A stretch of DNA of 64,000 nucleotides, from contig OZ240676.1 in NCBI GenBank assembly GCA_965198895.1, forward strand, positions 1,426,001 to 1,490,000, written 5' to 3'. Of the stretch, positions 59,855-64,000 are shown one piece after another (the first letter of the stretch is position 1; each line of letters starts with the position of its first letter). Both the position numbers and the translations under genes were made by a program. This DNA comes from LMUY01 sp965198895 (lineage in GTDB: Bacteria; Pseudomonadota; Alphaproteobacteria; Acetobacterales; Acetobacteraceae). The notes under the pieces were generated by a model. It had not been told where the DNA came from, ran no database searches, and saw only the letters and a list, made by a program, of their open reading frames with translations.

Positions 59855-60863
59855 AACCCGGGGCACCGCCTTCAAGCTGCTGGCCAACCACGCGCTGCTG
59901 CTGCTGACGGTGGCGCTGATCCTGCTGTTCTCGTTCCTGTTGCCACGCACGTTCCCGTCGATGCTGACGGTGCAGTCGATCCTGTCCGACAAGTCCATCG
60001 TGGCGTTCCTGGCGCTGGCGGAGATGACGGTCATCTCGGCCAACCAGTTCGATCTGTCGGTCGGCTTCATGGTCAGCCTGCTGCATTCGCTGACCATCGG
60101 GCTGATCGTGGGCGGCATGCCCTGGCCGCTGGTGTGCCTGCTGGTGCTGGGCATCGGGCTGGCGATCGGGCTGCTGAACGGCGTGCTGGTGCGCTTCGCC
60201 AAGATCGACAGCTTCATCGCGACGCTCGGCGTAGGCACCGTCGCCTACGGGCTGGCCGGTTGGTACACCGGCGGCGAGCAGATCATCGGCGACATCCCCA
60301 GCGGCTTCACCGCTCTGGACAGCACGCGCCTGCTGGGCATCCCGCTGTCCGCGGTGCTGCTGCTGGTTCTGGCCGGCATCATGTGGGTCGCCTTCGAATA
60401 CCTACCCGTCGGCCGCTACCTCTATGTCATCGGGGCAAACGAGCGCACGGCGGAGCTGACCGGAATCCGCGTCAACCGCTACGTCATCGGCGCCTTCTGC
60501 GTCTCCGGCATCATCACCGCCGTGGCCTCGCTGCTGCTCGCGGCGCGGATCCAGGTCGGGCAGAGCAATGTGGGGCAGGAGTTCCTGTTGCCGGCCTTCG
60601 TTGGGGCCTTGCTGGGCGCGACCACGGTGCGGCCGGGCCGGGTCAACGTCTGGGGCACCGTCATCGCCGTGCTGATCCTGGCGGTCGGCATCTCCGGCAT
60701 CGAGCAGATGGGCGGCGCATTCTACGTGGAGCCACTCTTTAACGGCGCCACCTTGGTGCTCGCCGTCGGCATGGCCGGCTGGGCGGCGCGCCGTCGCATG
60801 CGGGTGTCCCGCGGGGCCGCCGGCGCGGCGCCGCAACTCGAAGCCGTCGACAAGGCGGCGTGA
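59847..60863 (+). CDS. Sugar ABC transporter permease (BPD_transp_2 family, RbsC-like)
   Basis: The 338-residue protein has about ten hydrophobic segments and RbsC-type motifs: QFDLSVGFMVSLLHSLTIGL, DSFIATLGVGTVAYGLAGW, the cytoplasmic loop RYLYVIGANERTAELTGIRV, and GATTVRPGRVNVWGT. ATG 59847 follows AAGGAG by eight bases and overlaps the ATPase gene stop. The C terminus ends in a short Arg/Ala-rich cytoplasmic tail. It forms the channel for the binding protein encoded next. Confidence 0.9.
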   Translation: MAETRGTAFKLLANHALLLLTVALILLFSFLLPRTFPSMLTVQSILSDKSIVAFLALAEMTVISANQFDLSVGFMVSLLHSLTIGLIVGGMPWPLVCLLVLGIGLAIGLLNGVLVRFAKIDSFIATLGVGTVAYGLAGWYTGGEQIIGDIPSGFTALDSTRLLGIPLSAVLLLVLAGIMWVAFEYLPVGRYLYVIGANERTAELTGIRVNRYVIGAFCVSGIITAVASLLLAARIQVGQSNVGQEFLLPAFVGALLGATTVRPGRVNVWGTVIAVLILAVGISGIEQMGGAFYVEPLFNGATLVLAVGMAGWAARRRMRVSRGAAGAAPQLEAVDKAA

Positions 60864-60888
60864 AAACAAGCAGGAAGGACTCTCTGCC

Positions 60889-61992
60889 ATGATGCGGCCC
60901 ACCCGGTTTATCCTCTGTGCGGCGCTGCTCGCTGCCGCCGTCACCCGTCCTGCCCGCGCGCAGGACGTGCTGGCCGAGGCGGGCGCCCGCATCGCCGCCG
61001 CAACCGCGCCTGCCAACAAATGGGACGGGCCCACCACCGGGCCGAAAGCGCAGGCGGGCAAGACCATCATCTATATCTCCGCCGACCAGCGGAACGGCGG
61101 CGCGCTCGGCGTCGGCGCCGGCGTCGAGGAGGCGGCGGCCGCGATCGGCTGGACGTTCAAGATCATCGACGGCCAAGGCTCCGTCCCGCAGCAGACCGCG
61201 GCGATCGGCCAGGCCATGGCGCTGCGCCCGGACGGCATCGTGCTCGGCACCATCGACGCGGTCGGGCAGCGTGCCACCATCCAGCGCGCCACCGAACTCG
61301 GCATCAAGATTGTAGGCTGGCATTCCGGCCCCAAGCCCGGCCCGATCGACAGCCCGGCGGTATTCGCCAACATCACCACCCCGCCGGAACAGATCGCCCT
61401 GACCGCCGCCGACTACGTCATCGCCAAGTCCGACGGTCACGCCCAGGTCGCCATCATGCGCAACAGCGAGACGTTGATCGGCCGCACCAAGGGCGACCTG
61501 ATGCGCCAGCGGATCGAGGCCTGCGCCGGCTGCGCGGTGCTGTCGTTCGACGTGATCCCCATCGTCGAAACGTCCACCCGCGTCACGCCGCTGACCGCCT
61601 CGCTGATGCAGCGCTTCTCGGGCAAGCTCACCTGGATGCTGGCGATCAACGACCTGTATTTCGACTTCGCCATCCCCGCCTTGCGGGCGGCCGGCGCAGG
61701 TCCGGAGGGTCCGCCGCTGCTGGTGTCGGGCGGCGACGGCAGCGTGTCGGCGTATGGCCGCATCAAGGCCGGGCAATACCAGGCGGCGACGGTGCCGGAA
61801 CCGCTGAACCTGCAGGGCTGGATGGCGGTGGACGAGCTGAACCGCGCCTTCGCCGGTGCGCCCTGGAGCGGCTACGTGACCGCCGTCCACCTGGTCACGC
61901 ACGACAACGTCGGCCAGGACGGCGGCGCCAACAACCATTTCGACCCGGATAACGGCTACCGCGACCACTACAAGGCGATCTGGGGCAAATGA
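60889..61992 (+). CDS. Sugar ABC transporter substrate-binding protein (periplasmic, family 1/4)
   Basis: The 367-residue protein has a Sec signal peptide (cleavage near ARAQD, about residue 24) and a type I binding-protein fold: KTIIYISADQRNGGALGVGA, RPDGIVLGTIDAVGQRATIQ, and VSGGDGSVSAYGRIKAGQYQ near the hinge. Two cysteines in EACAGCAVL could pair. It is the receptor of this operon; the sugar or polyol bound is not evident. The final ATGA overlaps the LVIVD-repeat gene start. Confidence 0.87.
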   Translation: MMRPTRFILCAALLAAAVTRPARAQDVLAEAGARIAAATAPANKWDGPTTGPKAQAGKTIIYISADQRNGGALGVGAGVEEAAAAIGWTFKIIDGQGSVPQQTAAIGQAMALRPDGIVLGTIDAVGQRATIQRATELGIKIVGWHSGPKPGPIDSPAVFANITTPPEQIALTAADYVIAKSDGHAQVAIMRNSETLIGRTKGDLMRQRIEACAGCAVLSFDVIPIVETSTRVTPLTASLMQRFSGKLTWMLAINDLYFDFAIPALRAAGAGPEGPPLLVSGGDGSVSAYGRIKAGQYQAATVPEPLNLQGWMAVDELNRAFAGAPWSGYVTAVHLVTHDNVGQDGGANNHFDPDNGYRDHYKAIWGK

Positions 61993-63227
61993 TCGCGCCG
62001 CCGCTCTCCGCCAGCGCGAACCTGCGGATCATCGGCCACTCCGACATGGGGGACCGGCCGGACGGCGTGCAAGTGATGCTGCACGCCGGCTACGCCTATG
62101 TCGGGCACATGTTCAGCGACGGGATCACCGTGCTGGACGTGCGTGACCCGCGCGCCCCCCGTGCCGTGGGCTTCGTTGCCTGCCCGCCGAACACGCGGTC
62201 CCACCACATCCAGGTGCATGACGGCATCCTGCTGGCCACCAACTCCGCCAACATCTGGGCCATGCAGAGCTATGCCGACCAGGCGGACTATTTCACCGCC
62301 CCGCTCGCCGACAGCTTCACCCGGCGGGAGCGGGGGTTCACCGCCGGGCTGCGCGTGTTCGACCTCGCCGACCCGGCGGCACCGCGCCAGATCGGCTTCT
62401 GCCCCGTGGACGGCATCGGCCTGCACCGCATCTGGTGGGTCGGCGGGCGCTACGCCTACGCGTCCTGCCATTTCGACGGCTTCACCGACCACGTGCTGGC
62501 CATCTTCGACCTGGCCGACCCGGCCAACCCGCGCCTGGTGGGGCGCTGGGCGCTGCCGGGCATGGACCGCTCACTGGCCGAACCGCCGCCCTGGCCCGCC
62601 GGCAAGCGCTGGGCGCTGCACCACATGATCGTCGCCGGCGACCGGGGCTACGCCGCCTGGCGCGATGGCGGCGTGACGCTGCACGACCTGACCGACCCGG
62701 CGTCGCCCCGCCTGCTGTCGCACCGCGTGCTATCGCCGCCGTTCGCCGGCGGCTCCCACACGCCGCTGCCGCTGCCCGGCCGCGGTCTGTTGCTGCTGGC
62801 CGACGAGGCGACCAGCAGCAACTGCGCCAACGGCCTGGCCCACACCTGGGTGATGGACGTGCGCGATCCCGCCAACCCGGTGCCGTTCGCGACCCTGCCG
62901 CAGCCGGCGGAGGCGGATTACTGCGCCCGCGGCGGCAAGTTCGGCCCGCACAACCTGCACGAGAATCGCCCTGGAACGCTGCAGAGCGAAACGCTGGCCT
63001 TCGCCACCTGGCACAATGCGGGGGTGCGCGTGTTCGACCTGTCCAACCCGTTCCAGCCCCGCGAGGTGGCGCACTGCGTCCCGGCCGCCCCCACCCGGCT
63101 GGTGGATATCCGCCCCGGGGCCGTCCCGGTGACGCAATCCTGCGACGTGCTCGCCACCACGGATGGGCTGCTGTTCCTCACCGATACGAATGCCGGGCTG
63201 TCGGTGATGGCGTTCGACGGGCCGTGA
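61989..63227 (+). CDS. LVIVD-repeat beta-propeller-like protein in sugar ABC operon
   Basis: The 412-residue protein has several LVIVD-type blades, each with a hydrophobic strand followed by D-P-x-x-P-R: ITVLDVRDPRAPRAVGF, LRVFDLADPAAPRQIGF, LAIFDLADPANPRLVGRW, VTLHDLTDPASPRLLSH and VWVMDVRDPANPVPF-like segments. Conserved His-rich patches (SHHIQVHDG, LHHMI, GPHNLHEN) could bind metal. There is no signal peptide, so it is probably cytoplasmic. Overlap with the binding protein and the GntR gene places it in the sugar-uptake operon, perhaps as a lactonase, lyase or sensor. The function is not known. Confidence 0.82.
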   Translation: MIAPPLSASANLRIIGHSDMGDRPDGVQVMLHAGYAYVGHMFSDGITVLDVRDPRAPRAVGFVACPPNTRSHHIQVHDGILLATNSANIWAMQSYADQADYFTAPLADSFTRRERGFTAGLRVFDLADPAAPRQIGFCPVDGIGLHRIWWVGGRYAYASCHFDGFTDHVLAIFDLADPANPRLVGRWALPGMDRSLAEPPPWPAGKRWALHHMIVAGDRGYAAWRDGGVTLHDLTDPASPRLLSHRVLSPPFAGGSHTPLPLPGRGLLLLADEATSSNCANGLAHTWVMDVRDPANPVPFATLPQPAEADYCARGGKFGPHNLHENRPGTLQSETLAFATWHNAGVRVFDLSNPFQPREVAHCVPAAPTRLVDIRPGAVPVTQSCDVLATTDGLLFLTDTNAGLSVMAFDGP

Positions 63228-63892
63228 CCGGCACCATCTCCGGATGGGTCTACGCGCAGCTTCGCAGCGACATCCTCGCCGCGGACCTGCCGCCCGGCGG
63301 CAAACTGCGGATCGACGCGCTGTGCGCCCGCTACGGCGTGACCAGCACGCCGATGCGGGAGGCGCTGAACCAATTGGCGTCGGAAGGCTTCGTGCAGCGG
63401 CTCGAGCAACGCGGCTTCATCGTGTTGCCCGCCAGCGCGCAGGAGTTGGAGCAGCTGACGCAGACGCGCTGTTGGGTGGAGGCGATCGCGCTGCGCGAGG
63501 CGATCGCTCACCGGAGCGCGGCCTGGGAAGCCATGCTGGGCGAATGCTGGCAGGAGCTGTCGGACACGCCGCGCTCCACCGAGTCCGGCACCTTCGTCGA
63601 GAACCCGGCTTGGGAGGGTGTCCACCGGCGCTTCCACATGGCCCTGATCGCGACGTGTCCGTCGCATTGGCTGATCACCTTCTGCGGGCAGCTGTCCGAT
63701 CACGCGATGCGCTATCGCCGCCTGGCCATGTCCACCGCCTTCCCGCACCGCAGCGTTGCGGAAGAACACCGGGCCATCCTGGATGCGGCCCTGGCGGGCG
63801 ACGCCGACGCAGCCGTGGCGCAGTTGGAAGCCCATTACCGCCGCACCGCCGGCATCGTGACAGGACGCCACCTGGACGCGGCGATTGCATAG
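63224..63892 (+). CDS. GntR family transcriptional regulator (FCD domain), sugar operon
   Basis: The 222-residue protein has an N-terminal winged HTH (about 5-70, LCARYGVTSTPMREALNQLA, then SEGFVQRLEQRGFIVLP) and a C-terminal FCD domain with histidine ligands in HRRFHMAL, DHAMRYRRL and EEHRAILDAA. GTG 63224 overlaps the LVIVD gene stop (GTGA). As the last gene of the ABC operon it probably represses that operon in response to a metabolite of the imported compound. Confidence 0.88.
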   Translation: MTGTISGWVYAQLRSDILAADLPPGGKLRIDALCARYGVTSTPMREALNQLASEGFVQRLEQRGFIVLPASAQELEQLTQTRCWVEAIALREAIAHRSAAWEAMLGECWQELSDTPRSTESGTFVENPAWEGVHRRFHMALIATCPSHWLITFCGQLSDHAMRYRRLAMSTAFPHRSVAEEHRAILDAALAGDADAAVAQLEAHYRRTAGIVTGRHLDAAIA

Positions 63893-63896
63893 GCTG

Positions 63897-63940
63897 CTCC
63901 CTCTCCCGTCCTTCACGGGAGAGGGTCGGGGTGAGGGCTA
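63897..63940. repeat. CCCTCTCCC-type palindromic repeat, copy 3
   Basis: CTCCCTCTCCCGTCC and ACGGGAGAGGGTCGGGGTGA lie as inverted arms just after the GntR gene stop codon. The stem CCCTCTCCCGT/ACGGGAGAGGG is perfect over 11 bases, so it may act as a terminator for the sugar operon. Confidence 0.72.
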
Positions 63941-63974
63941 CCTGGGCACTGCACCCAGTTTACAGCGACAGTCG

Positions 63975-64000
63975 CACCCTCACCCCGGCCCTCTCCCGCC
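63975..64000. repeat. CCCTCTCCC-type repeat, copy 4, cut by right edge
   Basis: CACCCTCACCCCGGCCCTCT followed by CCCGCC repeats the left half of the copy at 13750-13786 and continues past the window. With copy 3 it forms a pair of closely spaced elements in the terminal intergenic region. Confidence 0.65.

Noticed and set aside
1..64000. tRNA, rRNA, CRISPR arrays, integrases and insertion sequences
   Set aside because: None could be recognised by eye: no regularly spaced direct repeats, no transposase motifs and no cloverleaf with a conserved T-arm. A covariance-model scan would be needed to exclude small RNAs.

Overview
The window is high-GC DNA with dense, overlapping, operon-like gene packing and many GTG starts. 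It encodes type-II photosynthetic reaction-centre genes (pufL, pufM, pufC, puhA, puhB, puhC), several periplasmic-binding-protein transporters, chemoreceptor-like proteins and a lauroyl-type acyltransferase. This points to a Gram-negative purple phototrophic alphaproteobacterium, most probably Acetobacteraceae and perhaps Rhodopila globiformis or a relative. That genus assignment is inference. From established knowledge, the R. globiformis genome has been described as carrying two pufLMC sets, and the compact set here, which lacks pufBA, would fit the second one. No rRNA, tRNA, CRISPR array, integrase or transposase was recognised, and no gene-free gap exceeds about 200 bases.

Layout, 1-17 kb. 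A truncated cytosine-5 DNA methyltransferase runs off the left edge. It is followed by a small HTH protein, a DUF1003 membrane protein, a histidine phosphatase, a glycosyltransferase-like protein, a FecR/DUF6600 surface protein with an Ala/Pro tail, two small lipoproteins, gamma-glutamyltransferase, an Ldh-family dehydrogenase, a Hint-domain protein and a PAS-PAS hybrid histidine kinase. A peptide-type ABC uptake operon (GntR regulator, binding protein, two permeases, no ATPase) is divergent from a serine-glyoxylate-type aminotransferase.

17-39 kb. An MFS carrier is translationally coupled to a large FAD/Fe-S oxidoreductase. Next come two tandem chemoreceptor-like proteins, a double-GNAT protein overlapping the first of two tandem aspartate-type aminotransferases, an orphan PotI-like permease and YgfZ. 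A four-gene envelope-glycan set follows (GT9, GT4, asparagine synthetase, lipid A-type acyltransferase), then GNAT, PanE-like, MFS, DUF4126 and SDR genes.

40-46 kb. The photosynthesis island is pufL-pufM-pufC-puhA-puhB on the plus strand, with puhC convergent. A TGT-N12-ACA palindrome (PpsR/CrtJ type) lies in the shared upstream region with a divergent SH3-like exported protein. No pufB/pufA, bch or crt genes are present. A formate/nitrite-type channel gene follows.

46-64 kb. A three-gene TRAP transporter is followed by trehalose-forming TreZ, a YtcJ-type amidohydrolase, a PurD-like ATP-grasp protein overlapping a class-I aminotransferase, and a second TRAP transporter with fused membrane subunits. 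A fragment of a flavoprotein disulfide reductase remains beside it. The window closes with a complete sugar-type ABC operon that includes an LVIVD-repeat protein and a GntR regulator. Several families of intergenic palindromic repeats are scattered throughout.
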